This document shows, piece after piece, positions 50,433 through 60,082 of a stretch of 64,000 bases of DNA. The stretch lies in assembly GCF_002081715.1 (NCBI RefSeq), contig NZ_MUKP01000005.1:124001-188000 (forward strand), written 5' to 3'. Source of the stretch: Nocardia donostiensis (GTDB taxonomy: Bacteria; Actinomycetota; Actinomycetes; Mycobacteriales; Mycobacteriaceae). Below the pieces are notes generated by a model. That model ran no database searches and was not told the DNA's origin. It was given only the letters and a program-made list of their open reading frames with translations. The translations under genes were made by a program, and so were the position numbers. The first letter of the stretch is position 1. Each line of letters starts with the position of its first letter.

Positions 50433-51812
50433 TCAGGCATCGACCAGCCGGCGCACAGCCGCAGGAAGTTCCCTGGTACGCCGGTACGGCCCGGCGACCG
50501 ATGCCGCGTATGGCCGGGCCATCAGCGTGCGGGCGATAGCGGCGACCTCGTCGGTGGTCACCGCGTCGATCCGAGCCAAGGTTTCCGACACGCTGCGGTG
50601 ATTGCCGTAGCTGAGTTCACTGCGCCCGATGCGGTTCATCCGCGACGCCGAATCCTCCAGCCCGAGTACCAGACCACCCCGCAAAGAACCCTTGGCACGG
50701 GCGCATTCGGCGTCGGTGATCCCGTTTTCGGCCACATCCTCCAGCACCTCGCGAGCCAAGGTAGCCACCTCGCCCAGATTCTCCGGTTGGCACCCGATAT
50801 ACACCGAGAACGCGCCGGTGTCGGCAAAGGTGTCCACGCTCGAATACACCGAATACGCCAGCCCGCGCTCTTCCCGGATCCGCTGGAACAGCCGGGAGCT
50901 CAACCCGCCACCGACGACGGTGTTGAGCACCGACAGCGGCCAGCGCCGTTCACCTTCATGCCTGCCGAAGGCGCGCACCCCGAACACCAGATGCGACTGT
51001 TCGCTGTCGCGGTGACTCCAGTGCAGTCGCGGCGCGGTGCGCACCCGGAACCGGCCTTCCCGGCGTGGCGCCGGGGTGACATCCGGGTCGAGCCGGTTCG
51101 CGAACGCCCGATGCACCAGTTCCACAGTGTGCTCATGCTCCACATTGCCTGCCACCGCGACCACCATCCGGTCGGGGCGGTAGCGGCGTTGGTGGAACGA
51201 GCGCAGTTGCGCGGCCCGCATCCCTTCGACGGATTCGACGGAGCCGATGATCGGCCGCCCGATCGGGTGATCGCCGAACAGCGCGGTCAGGAACGCGTCG
51301 CCGACCAGGTCTTCGGGGTCGTCGTCGCGCATGGCGATCTCTTCGAGCACCACCTGCCGCTCCACATCCACGTCATCGGAGCGGCACAGACCGTTGAGCA
51401 CCACATCGGAGACCAGGTCGACCGCCAGCGGCAGATCCTCGTCCAGGACGTGCGCGTAGTAGCAGGTCTGCTCCTTGGCGGTGAACGCGTTGAGTTCCCC
51501 GCCGACCGCGTCCATGGTTTCGGCGATATCCAGCGCAGACCGCGTCGGCGTCGCCTTGAACAGCAGGTGCTCCAGGAAGTGGGCGGCACCCGCGACGGTC
51601 GGGCCCTCGTCCCGGGAGCCGACACCGACCCACACCCCGATCGACGCCGAGCGCACGCCGGGAAGATGCTCGGTGACCACCCGCAGGCCGCCGGGCAGCA
51701 CGGTGCGCCGCACCCCGGTGTCGATCGCCGTCGCCTGGCCGACCCGCCACTTCGAAGACGAGCCCCCCTGCCCGACCGGGCGCAGGGGGGCCGTCGTGTT
51801 CTGCTTCGTCAC
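50433..51812 (-). CDS. pepR: M16 family zinc protease PepR
   Basis: Metalloprotease of 459 residues, related to mitochondrial processing peptidase. The inverted zinc motif HFLEH is at 78-82, with the further Glu in VVLEEIAMRDDDPED. The second, inactive half contains GGGLSSRLFQRIREERGLAYS. It is the Rv2782c homologue. GTG 51812 is the start, 11 bases after the pnp stop. Substrates are not known; the pair pnp-pepR is conserved in actinobacteria. Confidence 0.9.
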   Translation of the reverse strand: MTKQNTTAPLRPVGQGGSSSKWRVGQATAIDTGVRRTVLPGGLRVVTEHLPGVRSASIGVWVGVGSRDEGPTVAGAAHFLEHLLFKATPTRSALDIAETMDAVGGELNAFTAKEQTCYYAHVLDEDLPLAVDLVSDVVLNGLCRSDDVDVERQVVLEEIAMRDDDPEDLVGDAFLTALFGDHPIGRPIIGSVESVEGMRAAQLRSFHQRRYRPDRMVVAVAGNVEHEHTVELVHRAFANRLDPDVTPAPRREGRFRVRTAPRLHWSHRDSEQSHLVFGVRAFGRHEGERRWPLSVLNTVVGGGLSSRLFQRIREERGLAYSVYSSVDTFADTGAFSVYIGCQPENLGEVATLAREVLEDVAENGITDAECARAKGSLRGGLVLGLEDSASRMNRIGRSELSYGNHRSVSETLARIDAVTTDEVAAIARTLMARPYAASVAGPYRRTRELPAAVRRLVDA

Positions 51813-51823
51813 ACCGACCAGTA

Positions 51824-54118
51824 CTACTCGCTCGCGCCGGCTTCCGCATCGGTGGCGGGCTCTTCGGCGCTTTCGTCGACCGGGACCAGCGAGATCTTGC
51901 CGCGGTTGTCGATATCGGCGATCTCCACCCGCAGCTTGTCGCCGACGTTCACCACGTCCTCGACCTTGGCGACGCGTTTGCCGTTACCCAGCTTGGAGAT
52001 GTGCACCAGACCGTCGCGGCCCGGCAGCAGCGAAACGAACGCACCGAAGGCTGTTGTCTTGACGACTGTGCCCAGGAAACGTTCGCCGACCTTCGGCAGC
52101 TGCGGGTTGGCGATCGCGTTGACCTGGTCGATCGCGGCCTGCGCGGACGGGCCGTCGGTGGCGCCGATGTAGACGGTGCCGTCGTCCTCGATGGAGATGT
52201 TCGCGCCGGTCTCCTCGGTGATCTGGTTGATCACCTTGCCCTTGGGCCCGATCACCTCACCAATCTTGTCGACCGGGATCTTGATGGCGGTGACGCGCGG
52301 CGCGTACGGGCTCATCTCGTCCGGGGTGGCGATGGCCTCGGCCATCACGTCCAGGATGGTGGTGCGGGCGTCGTGCGCCTGGCCGAGCGCGCCGGCCAGC
52401 ACCTGCGAGGGGATCCCGTCGAGCTTGGTGTCCAACTGCAGCGCAGTGACGAAGTCACGGGTGCCCGCGACCTTGAAGTCCATATCACCGAACGCGTCCT
52501 CGGCGCCGAGGATATCGGTGAGCGCGACATAGCGGACCTCTTCGACACCGGCGTCGTTGGTGACGGTGTCGGACACCAGACCCATGGCGATACCGGCCAC
52601 CGGAGCCTTCAGCGGCACACCGGCGTTGAGCAGCGCCAGCGTAGACGCGCACACCGAGCCCATCGAGGTGGAGCCGTTGGAGCCGAGCGCCTCGGACACC
52701 TGCCGGATCGCGTACGGGAACTCTTCCTGGCTGGGCAGCACCGGGATCAGTGCCCGCTCGGCCAGCGCACCATGACCGATTTCACGGCGCTTGGGCGAAC
52801 CGACGCGACCGGTCTCGCCAGTGGAGAACGGCGGGAAGTTGTAGTGGTGCATATAGCGCTTGCTGGTTTCCGGGCCGAGCGAATCGACCTGCTGCGCCAT
52901 CTTGACCATATCGAGGGTGGTGACGCCAAGGATCTGGGTTTCCCCCCGCTCGAACAGTGCCGAACCATGTGCCCGCGGCACCACGGCGACCTCCGCGGAC
53001 AGGGCGCGGATATCGGCCAGTCCACGGCCATCGATACGGAACCCGTCGGTGAGGATGCGCTGGCGAACCAGCTTCTTGGTGACCGAGCGGAACGCCGCGC
53101 CGATCTCCTTCTCCCGGCCCTCGAAGTCCGCACCCAGCCGCGACAGCACCTCGAGCTTGATCTCGTCGATCTTCTCTTCGCGTTCCTGCTTGCCCGCGAT
53201 GCTCAGCGCCTCGCCCAGCTCCCGCTTCGCGGTGCCCTCCACGGCCTCGTACACGTCGGGGCCGTACGGCGGGAACAGCGGGAACTCCTCGGTCGGCTTG
53301 GCCGCCAGCTCGGCCAGATCCTGCTGCGCCTTGCACAACCGCGCAATGAACGGCTTGGCCGCTTCCAGGCCCTCGGCCACCACAGCTTCCGTCGGCGCCT
53401 GCGCCCCACCGGCAACCAGTTCGATGACCTTCTCGGTGGCCTCGGCCTCGACCATCATGATCGCGACGTCACCGGAATCGACGACCCGGCCTGCCACCAC
53501 CATGTCGAACACCGCATGCTCTAGCTGCTCGACGTTCGGGAACGCCACCCACTGCCCGGTGGAGCTGCCGCTGTCCGGGTCGTTGATCAGCGCGACCCGC
53601 ACACCGCCCACCGGCCCGGAGAACGGCAGGCCCGCGATCTGGGTGGACGCCGACGCGGCGTTGATCGCGACAACGTCGTACAGATCCTTCGGATCCAGGC
53701 TCAGCACCGTCACCACGACCTGTACCTCGTTGCGCAACCCGTCGACGAACGACGGACGCAGCGGCCGGTCGATCAGCCGGCAGGTCAGGATCGCATCGGT
53801 GGACGGGCGGCCCTCACGGCGGAAGAACGAGCCCGGGATACGGCCCGCCGCGTACATCCGCTCCTCGACGTCCACCGTCAGCGGGAAGAAGTCGAACTGA
53901 TCCTTGGGATGCTTCCCGGCGGTCGTCGCCGACAGCAGCATCGTCTCGTCGTCCAGATAGGCCACCACGGAACCGGCCGCCTGCCGGGCCAACCTGCCCG
54001 TTTCGAAGCGAATGGTGCGCGTGCCGTAGCTACCGTTGTCGATCAGTGCGACAGATTCGAAAACACCCGGCTCGACCTCGATCGCCGATGTTGTCGCGCG
54101 TTCAGTTGTTTCAGACAT
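51824..54118 (-). CDS. pnp: Polyribonucleotide nucleotidyltransferase (PNPase)
   Basis: Phosphorolytic 3'-5' exoribonuclease, 764 residues. Two RNase PH-like domains are joined by a helical linker ([19 protein letters not shown]); the second carries [11 protein letters not shown]-type block [16 protein letters not shown] ([16 protein letters not shown]) and S1 ([18 protein letters not shown]) domains follow, then an acidic tail. In mycobacteria it is called GpsI. ATG 54118 has GAGAGAAG adjacent. A 723-base spacer separates it from rpsO. Confidence 0.95.
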   Translation of the reverse strand: MSETTERATTSAIEVEPGVFESVALIDNGSYGTRTIRFETGRLARQAAGSVVAYLDDETMLLSATTAGKHPKDQFDFFPLTVDVEERMYAAGRIPGSFFRREGRPSTDAILTCRLIDRPLRPSFVDGLRNEVQVVVTVLSLDPKDLYDVVAINAASASTQIAGLPFSGPVGGVRVALINDPDSGSSTGQWVAFPNVEQLEHAVFDMVVAGRVVDSGDVAIMMVEAEATEKVIELVAGGAQAPTEAVVAEGLEAAKPFIARLCKAQQDLAELAAKPTEEFPLFPPYGPDVYEAVEGTAKRELGEALSIAGKQEREEKIDEIKLEVLSRLGADFEGREKEIGAAFRSVTKKLVRQRILTDGFRIDGRGLADIRALSAEVAVVPRAHGSALFERGETQILGVTTLDMVKMAQQVDSLGPETSKRYMHHYNFPPFSTGETGRVGSPKRREIGHGALAERALIPVLPSQEEFPYAIRQVSEALGSNGSTSMGSVCASTLALLNAGVPLKAPVAGIAMGLVSDTVTNDAGVEEVRYVALTDILGAEDAFGDMDFKVAGTRDFVTALQLDTKLDGIPSQVLAGALGQAHDARTTILDVMAEAIATPDEMSPYAPRVTAIKIPVDKIGEVIGPKGKVINQITEETGANISIEDDGTVYIGATDGPSAQAAIDQVNAIANPQLPKVGERFLGTVVKTTAFGAFVSLLPGRDGLVHISKLGNGKRVAKVEDVVNVGDKLRVEIADIDNRGKISLVPVDESAEEPATDAEAGASE

Positions 54119-54492
54119 CTTCTCTCTCAACCTCTCGTCTCGCCGAGTCCAGCGCCGACAGGCGCAACCCGGCTGCGTCAGCCGTACCTGACACGGGCGC
54201 GGCAGCCGTCGTGGCTGCGACGCGCACACCCGGCCGGATCCCCTTGGACACGGTGACGCGGAGGCGGTCATCGATCGAAGCTCGCCGGCACATCCGAACT
54301 GCCGAAAAGCCACTACCGAAGACCGACGCCACGAGCGCGGGTGCATACGGCTGTTGTTGCGGTTATCGCATACGAGGACGAGTTCATCCCCCATGCGATG
54401 TAGCCAACAGGGCCGATTGTAGGCGTCCTGTTGTTTTAGTTCGCGTCCGGCTCAGGGCTTGTTGGCCGCGACTTCGTCACGGCGGGTATGCG

Positions 54493-54553
54493 GCCCCCTG
54501 GTGGCTCGCGTTTCAGTGGCCACCGAAACGCCAGCCGGGAACAAACAGGGGGC
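54493..54553 (-). ncRNA. Imperfect long hairpin in the pnp leader
   Basis: GCCCCCTG pairs with CAGGGGGC, and inside it GGC-GCGTTTC-GTGG pairs with CCAC-GAAACGC-GCC with a few mismatches. The element shares its GGCTCGCGTTTCAG with the other hairpin 230 bases away. As RNA on the rpsO-pnp strand it would lie 375 bases before pnp. Whether it is a regulatory leader, processing site or inserted repeat is unknown. Confidence 0.5.
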
Positions 54554-54723
54554 TGGGGCGCGCGTGCGGAAAAGAGCAGGCGAGTGAGGACCACAACCGC
54601 GCCTCTGCAGCCGATAGGCAGGCCGTACACGAACAACAGGCAAGCAGCCCCACCAGCATGAACCACCCCCGAAGCCACCTCTTCAAGCCCCACCAGCCCG
54701 CCCAGGGCGTGTCTTACGAGCCC

Positions 54724-54816
54724 GTTCGCGGCCCGGCTCGCGTTTCAGCCCTCGCAGCGCATGCGCCGCAGGCGCGAGTCGCGAGAGCTGAAACGCGAGC
54801 CTTAGGGGCCGCGAAC
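54724..54816 (-). ncRNA. Long hairpin immediately after rpsO
   Basis: Outer arms GTTCGCGGCCC/GGGCCGCGAAC (11 bp) and inner arms GGCTCGCGTTTCAG/CTGAAACGCGAGCC (14 bp) give 25 base pairs, broken only by a 4-base bulge; CTCGC/GCGAG may extend it inside the 39-base loop. It starts 26 bases after the rpsO stop. It could be the rpsO terminator, an RNase III substrate, or a mobile palindrome. The perfection of the arms is directly visible; the function is inferred. Confidence 0.6.
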
Positions 54817-54841
54817 ACGCCGCGCCGAACGCGCGGCCGAA

Positions 54842-55111
54842 TTACCGGCGCAGCCCGAGGCGTTCGATCAGGGCGCGGTAGCGCTCGATGTCCTTGTCCT
54901 GCAGGTACTTCGAGAGGCGCTTGCGGCGACCGATCAGGCCCATGAGGCCGTGGCGGGTGTGATGGTCGTGCTTGTGCTTCTTCAGGTGTTCGGTGATGTC
55001 GGCGATGCGCTTCGACAGCAGCGCGATCTGCGCTTCCGGGGAGCCGGTGTCGGTTTCGTGCAGGCCGTATTCGGCGAGGATCGCCTTTTTCTGTTCGGTG
55101 GTCAGCGCCAT
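54842..55111 (-). CDS. rpsO: 30S ribosomal protein S15
   Basis: Small-subunit protein of 89 residues that nucleates the platform by binding 16S rRNA. The sequence [20 protein letters not shown] and [21 protein letters not shown] are family signatures. ATG 55111 has AGGAG about 10 bases upstream. In many bacteria rpsO is just before pnp and the two are linked post-transcriptionally; here the order holds but the gap is wide. Confidence 0.97.
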   Translation of the reverse strand: MALTTEQKKAILAEYGLHETDTGSPEAQIALLSKRIADITEHLKKHKHDHHTRHGLMGLIGRRKRLSKYLQDKDIERYRALIERLGLRR

Positions 55112-55300
55112 GGGGCATCCGCTCCTGTGTCTCAGTTCCGCGCTCGGGGGCCCCGGTGGTTCGGCATTGTGCGCCGGGGATTCGGCTGGAGAGTTGCCGT
55201 GTTGTTGTCCGGTACCGGGGGTGGGCGCCACCGCGGACCGCAGCAAACCCGAGGTGACACCCTACCGGATGGGTGGGTGGGGAGCCGAATCGGTGGCTGT

Positions 55301-56269
55301 TCAGGCGCCTGCCGCGCCGAGGATTTTGCGGGTGTTGGCTACGTCGCCGTGCATGGCTTCGATCAGTTCGTCGAGGGTATCGAATCTGCGCATACCGCGC
55401 AGGTGTTCGACGAAGTCGACGGCTACGTGCTGACCGTAGAGGTCGGCTTCGCCGTCGAGCACGTATGCCTCGACGGTGCGGGCGCGGCCGGAGAAGGTGG
55501 GGTTGGTGCCGACGGAGATCGCTGCCATCGCGGGTTCGCCGGGGGTGACGGTGCCGATGGTGGGGCCGGGGCCGAGGACGGTGAACCAGCCTGCGTATAC
55601 GCCGTCGGCGGGGATGGCGGCGTGCATGGGCGGTGCGATGTTGGCGGTGGGGTAGCCGAGGCTGCGGCCGCGGCCGTCGCCGTGGACGACGACACCTTCG
55701 ACGCGGTGGGGCCTGCCGAGTGCTTCGGCGGCTGCGGCCATATCGCCCGCGTCGACGCAGGCCCGGATGTAGGTGGAGGAGAAGGTGACGGCGTGTTCGC
55801 CGAGCAGGGTGACAGCGTCGACTTCGAATCCGAAGCGTTTACCGAGGTCACGCATGGTTTCGACGGTTCCGGTGGCTTTTTTGCCGAAGGTGAAGTTGTC
55901 GCCGACCACGACTTCGGCGACGTGTAGGCGTTCGACCAGCAGGTCGTGTACGTAGCGGGCGGGGGTGAGTTTCATGAAGTCGTGGGTGAACGGCATCACG
56001 CAGAACACGTCGACGCCGAGTTCTTCGGCGAGGTCGGCGCGGCGGGTGAGTGTGGTGAGTTGCGCCGGATGCGTGCCGGGTCGCACCACTTCCATCGGGT
56101 GCGGGTCGAAGGTCATCAGTACCGACGGGAGCCCACGGGCGGCAGCGGACTTCACTGCTCTGCTGATCAGCTGCGCATGCCCCCGGTGGACGCCGTCGAA
56201 TACGCCGATCGTGAGTACACACCGCCCCCAGTCCGCGGGCATTTCGTCGAGACTTCGCCATCTCTGCAC
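55301..56269 (-). CDS. ribF: Bifunctional riboflavin kinase/FAD synthetase
   Basis: Makes FMN and FAD, 322 residues. The N-terminal adenylyltransferase domain has CVLTIGVFDGVHRGHAQLI and FSSTYIRACVDAGD; the C-terminal kinase domain has GRGRSLGYPTANI and the PTF (GTNPTFSG) block. GTG 56269 gives the typical start VQRWRSLDEMPADWGRC. It is 189 bases upstream of rpsO and divergent from mntR. Confidence 0.95.
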   Translation of the reverse strand: MQRWRSLDEMPADWGRCVLTIGVFDGVHRGHAQLISRAVKSAAARGLPSVLMTFDPHPMEVVRPGTHPAQLTTLTRRADLAEELGVDVFCVMPFTHDFMKLTPARYVHDLLVERLHVAEVVVGDNFTFGKKATGTVETMRDLGKRFGFEVDAVTLLGEHAVTFSSTYIRACVDAGDMAAAAEALGRPHRVEGVVVHGDGRGRSLGYPTANIAPPMHAAIPADGVYAGWFTVLGPGPTIGTVTPGEPAMAAISVGTNPTFSGRARTVEAYVLDGEADLYGQHVAVDFVEHLRGMRRFDTLDELIEAMHGDVANTRKILGAAGA

Positions 56270-56402
56270 AATCCGCAGCCTACGCAAACCGGGTGTCGAA
56301 CAGTATTCGGGTTGGGGGATGCGGAGCGACGTATGCTGCGCGGGTTCGGTTGCGTGGCTTGTAGCGGGGGGTCGCCTGCGTGATGTGTGATTCGGCTCGC
56401 GG

Positions 56403-57182
56403 ATGCTTAAGCTCGATGATGTGCCCGGTAAACGTGATATCGCCACCCGAAGAGAGCTGACCGATTCTGCGGTCGGCGACTCCGGCGCCGGTTCGGTGGG
56501 CACCGAGACAGTGGCGCCGGTGTTGTCGTCGGTGGCGCAGGACTATTTGAAGGTCATCTGGACGGCTCAGGAGTGGTCGCAGGAGAAGGTGTCGACGAAG
56601 CTGCTGGCCGAGCGGATCGGGGTGTCGGCGTCGACGGTGTCGGAGGCGGTACGCAAACTTGCCGATCAGGGGTTGGTCGAGCACGCCAGGTATGGGTCGA
56701 TCACGCTCACCGACCACGGTCGCAGGGCGGCGATCGCGATGGTGCGCAGGCATCGGCTGTTGGAGACGTTCCTGGTGAACGAGCTCGGCTACAGCTGGGA
56801 CGAGGTGCACGACGAGGCGGAGATCCTCGAGCACGCTGTCTCGGAGTTGCTGGTGGCGCGGATCGACGCCAAGCTCGGTTTCCCTGATCGCGACCCGCAT
56901 GGTGACCCGATCCCGTCGGGTGACGGCGCGGTGCCCACGCCGCCTGCCCGTCAGCTCAGTGATTTCGCGGCAGGTGAGTCCGGTCGTGTCGCCCGTATCT
57001 CCGATGCCGATCCGGACATGCTGCGCTATTTCGACTCCGTCGGTATCGCCTTGGATACCCCGATCACTGTTGTGGAGCGTCGCGATTTCGCTGGAACCAT
57101 CGCCGTACGCATCGGCAAGGGGGACCCTGCCCCGACCGACCTGGGCAGCCCTGCGGCCGAAGCCATCTGGTTGACCCACTGA
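56403..57182 (+). CDS. mntR: Manganese-dependent DtxR-family repressor MntR
   Basis: Metalloregulator of 259 residues (SirR/MntR type, Rv2788 homologue). The winged helix is in LAERIGVSASTVSEAVRKLA; dimerisation and metal ligands lie in MVRRHRLLETFLVNELGYSW and HDEAEILEHAVSELL; a C-terminal FeoA/SH3-like domain ends AAEAIWLTH. ATG 56403 gives 40 extra residues ahead of the conserved SSVAQDYLKVIWTAQEW; a later start is possible. Probably represses Mn uptake genes elsewhere. Confidence 0.9.
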   Translation: MLKLDDVPGKRDIATRRELTDSAVGDSGAGSVGTETVAPVLSSVAQDYLKVIWTAQEWSQEKVSTKLLAERIGVSASTVSEAVRKLADQGLVEHARYGSITLTDHGRRAAIAMVRRHRLLETFLVNELGYSWDEVHDEAEILEHAVSELLVARIDAKLGFPDRDPHGDPIPSGDGAVPTPPARQLSDFAAGESGRVARISDADPDMLRYFDSVGIALDTPITVVERRDFAGTIAVRIGKGDPAPTDLGSPAAEAIWLTH

Positions 57183-57338
57183 TCCGGCGATGCCCGCAGC
57201 TCGTCGTTGCCACGATGCGGCGATCCGGGCTGGCGGCAGGTGCGCTGACAGTGGCTCCGAGGCCGTGGCAGCCGCCTGCGCAAACGTTCGCCCGATACTC
57301 CGATGGATAGGCGGGGTCGGTGTTGTTGCCGGTCGGGG

Positions 57339-58403
57339 TCAGGTGCTCGCGACGAGTTCGGCGGCGCGGTCGGCGATGGCGTTGCCCAGGTCGCTGGTGG
57401 TGGCGGTGCCGCCGAGGTCGGGTGTGAGCGTCGCTCCCTTGTCGAGGACGTCGCAGACTGCGCGGTCCACTGCGGTAGCGGCTGCCTTCTCCCCCAGTTG
57501 GTCGAGCATCATGGCGCCGGCAAGGATTTGCGCGACCGGGTTGGCGATGCCCTGGCCTGCGATATCGGGGGCGCTGCCGTGTACTGCCTCGAACATGGAC
57601 GGTGCGGTGCGGGTGGGGTCGATGTTGCCGGAGGGGGCGAGGCCGAGTCCGCCGGTGACGGCGGCGGCGAGGTCGGAGAGGATGTCGCCGAACAGGTTGG
57701 AGCCGACGATCACGTCGAGCCGGTCAGGGTGCAGCACGATTTCGGCGGCGAGTGCGTCGATGTGCATGTGCCGCACGGTGATATCGGGGTAGTCGGCGGC
57801 TATTTCCTCGACGATGCTGTCCCAGTACGGCATGGAGTGGATCAGGCCGTTGGATTTGGTGGCCGAGCAGAGGGTACGGCAGCGTTCGCGGGCGCGGTCG
57901 AAGGCGTATCGGATGATGCGTTCGCAGCCGACCCGGGTGAACACCGACTGTTGCAGTACGAATTCGTCGGGCCTGCCGGGGTTGTGTTTTCCGCCGATGT
58001 CGGAGTATTCGCCTTCGGAGTTCTCCCGGACGATGAGGATGTCCAGGTCTTCGGCGGTGCGGCCGCGCAGCGCCGAGGTGGTGCCGGGCAGTAGCCGCAC
58101 CGGCCGCAGGTTGACGTATTGGCCGAAGGCGCGGCGCAGCGGGATCAGCAGACCCCACAGCGAGATGTGGTCGGGGACGCCGGGGAAACCGACCGCGCCG
58201 AGGAGGATAGCGTCGAAGCCGGCGAGTTGATGCGGTCCGTCCGACGGCATCATCGCCCCGGTGCGCAGGTACTGTTCGCACGACCAATCGAATTCGGTCC
58301 AGGCGATTCCGGGCAGTACCGCGTCGAGTACCCGCACGGCCTCGGCGGTGACGTCGACACCGATACCGTCGCCGGGAATGGTTGCGATGCGATATGCGGT
58401 CAC
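57339..58403 (-). CDS. Tartrate/isopropylmalate-type dehydrogenase
   Basis: NAD-dependent beta-decarboxylating dehydrogenase, 354 residues. The Rossmann-free IDH/IMDH fold is shown by IATIPGDGIGVDVTAEAVRV, ILIVRENSEGEYSDIGG, the catalytic Asp block NLFGDILSDLAAAVTGGLGL and EAVHGSAPDIAGQGIANP. The lack of the LeuB-specific substrate loop and the presence of GEYSDIGG fits tartrate dehydrogenase/decarboxylase or D-malate dehydrogenase. GTG 58403 overlaps the aldehyde dehydrogenase stop. The 156 bases to mntR's end are empty. Confidence 0.85.
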   Translation of the reverse strand: MTAYRIATIPGDGIGVDVTAEAVRVLDAVLPGIAWTEFDWSCEQYLRTGAMMPSDGPHQLAGFDAILLGAVGFPGVPDHISLWGLLIPLRRAFGQYVNLRPVRLLPGTTSALRGRTAEDLDILIVRENSEGEYSDIGGKHNPGRPDEFVLQQSVFTRVGCERIIRYAFDRARERCRTLCSATKSNGLIHSMPYWDSIVEEIAADYPDITVRHMHIDALAAEIVLHPDRLDVIVGSNLFGDILSDLAAAVTGGLGLAPSGNIDPTRTAPSMFEAVHGSAPDIAGQGIANPVAQILAGAMMLDQLGEKAAATAVDRAVCDVLDKGATLTPDLGGTATTSDLGNAIADRAAELVAST

Positions 58404-59872
58404 AGTTTCACTCCGATGTATTTGGTTTCGAGGAATTCGTCGATACCGGTGAGCCCGCCTTCGCGGCCCAGCCCGGATTCCTTCACCCCGCCGAACGGGG
58501 CCGCCGGGTTCGACACCACACCCTGGTTCAGGCCGACCATGCCGGTCTCCAGCGCTTCGCACACCCGTAGCCCGCGGCGCAGGTTCTCGGTGAATACATA
58601 TCCCACCAGACCGTAGGGGGTGTTGTTGGCGCGACGCACCACTTCGTCCTCGGTGTCGAATTCGGCGATCGCCGCGACCGGGCCGAAGATTTCGGTGTGG
58701 CACATCTGCGCCTGGTCGGGGACGCCGGTGAGCACGGTCGGGGCATAGAAGTTGCCGGGCCCGTCCACAGGTTCACCCCCGGTGATCAGGTGGGCGCCGC
58801 GCTGCCGGGCGTCGGCGACGAGAGTGCTCACCTTCGCTACCGCGTCCTTGTCGATGAGCGGGCCGACCACGACGCCGGGTTCGGTGCCGCGCCCCATCGG
58901 CAGCGCGGCCATCCGCTCGGCCAGGCGACGCGCGAATTCGTCGGCGATACCGCGCTGGGCGAAGATCCGGTTCGCCGCGGTGCATGCCTGGCCGATATTG
59001 CGCATCTTCGCCGCCATCGCACCGTCCACTGCCTCGGCGAGGTCGGCGTCGTCGAACACGATGAACGGTGCGTTGCCGCCCAGTTCCATCGATGTCCGCA
59101 TCACGGTGCGGGCGCACTGCTGCAGCAGGGTTTTACCGACCGCGGTGGAGCCGGTGAACGACAGTTTCCTGGAGCGCGGATCCAGGATCATGGGTTCGGT
59201 GACCGCGCCGGGGTCGGAGGTGGTCACGACGTTGACGACACCGTCGGGCACCCCGGCTTCGCGCAGGATTTCGGCGAGCGCCAGCATCGACAGCGGCGTC
59301 TGTTCTGCTGGTTTGATCACGCAGGTGCAGCCCGCTGCCAGCGCCGGGCCGATCTTGCGGGTGCCCATCGCCATCGGGAAGTTCCAGGGGGTGATGAGCA
59401 GGCTCGGTCCGACCGGCTGTTTGGCCACCAGGAAACGTGAGCCTCCGGTGGGCGCGGGCATGTATCCGCCGTCGAGCCGTACCGCCTCCTCGGCGAACCA
59501 GCGGAAAAATTCGGCGGCGTAGGCGATTTCGCCGCGGGCCTCGGTCAGGGGTTTGCCCATTTCCAGGGTCATGATCAGGGCGAGGCGTTCGGTGTTGTCG
59601 AGCAGGGCATGATATGCCCGCATCAGCAGGTCGCTGCGTTCCCGTGCCGGGGTGCGCGCCCATTCGGCTTGGGCGGCGTCGGCCGCGGCGAGCGCGTCCA
59701 GTCCGTCGTCCGGGGTGGCGTCGGCCACCTGGCACAGGATTCGGCCGGTGGCCGGGTCGAGTACGGCGAGGGTGTCGGTGGTGGCGCGCCATCGGCCGGC
59801 GATGAACAGGCCGGTCGGGACGGTGGCTATCGCGGACTGTTCCGCCAGGTCGAGGCTGGGTTCGGTGAGCAT
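58400..59872 (-). CDS. NAD(P)-dependent succinate-semialdehyde/aldehyde dehydrogenase
   Basis: 490 residues. The nucleophile is Cys297 (NIGQACTAANRI) and general base Glu263 (SMELGGNAPFIVF); the cofactor loop LSFTGSTAVGKTLL is present. Similarity is to GabD-type succinate-semialdehyde dehydrogenase, which finishes GABA breakdown. ATG 59872 has GAGGAG 9 bases upstream. It is divergent from the GABA-type aminotransferase with an operator-like palindrome between. Confidence 0.9.
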   Translation of the reverse strand: MLTEPSLDLAEQSAIATVPTGLFIAGRWRATTDTLAVLDPATGRILCQVADATPDDGLDALAAADAAQAEWARTPARERSDLLMRAYHALLDNTERLALIMTLEMGKPLTEARGEIAYAAEFFRWFAEEAVRLDGGYMPAPTGGSRFLVAKQPVGPSLLITPWNFPMAMGTRKIGPALAAGCTCVIKPAEQTPLSMLALAEILREAGVPDGVVNVVTTSDPGAVTEPMILDPRSRKLSFTGSTAVGKTLLQQCARTVMRTSMELGGNAPFIVFDDADLAEAVDGAMAAKMRNIGQACTAANRIFAQRGIADEFARRLAERMAALPMGRGTEPGVVVGPLIDKDAVAKVSTLVADARQRGAHLITGGEPVDGPGNFYAPTVLTGVPDQAQMCHTEIFGPVAAIAEFDTEDEVVRRANNTPYGLVGYVFTENLRRGLRVCEALETGMVGLNQGVVSNPAAPFGGVKESGLGREGGLTGIDEFLETKYIGVKL

Positions 59873-60003
59873 CGGCGCGGTCTCCTCGCTCGTGCAGGGG
59901 CGGTAGTCGAGGTCACGAGCCGCGTCTGTGCGCATCCGGGCGGCAGCGCGCCGTATCGGCGACGCGGAACCGTTGCCGCAACCCCGGACGCCATGTTATG
60001 CAT

Positions 60004-60030
60004 ATTGTCGACAATCCTACAACAGACAAT
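60004..60030. promoter_or_regulatory. GntR-type palindrome in the gabT/aldehyde dehydrogenase spacer
   Basis: ATTGTCGACAAT is a perfect 12-base palindrome, followed 15 bases later by a second GACAAT within ACAACAGACAAT. TTGT-N-ACAA is the usual form of GntR-family (FadR-type) operators. It lies in the divergent spacer, 53 bases before gabT. The regulator is not in the window. Confidence 0.5.
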
Positions 60031-60082
60031 CATTGGCTCGCGGGTTCGACATATTCGATCCCCGTCCGGGAGGCGGATCACC

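Larger units (their letters stand above)
54119..54841. other. Long rpsO-pnp intergenic spacer
   Basis: No gene is convincing in these 723 bases: open frames on both strands have no ribosome sites or known motifs and are compositional. It contains two large hairpins (listed next) and, toward pnp, about 370 bases with no strong structure that probably include a pnp promoter or leader. Confidence 0.6.
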
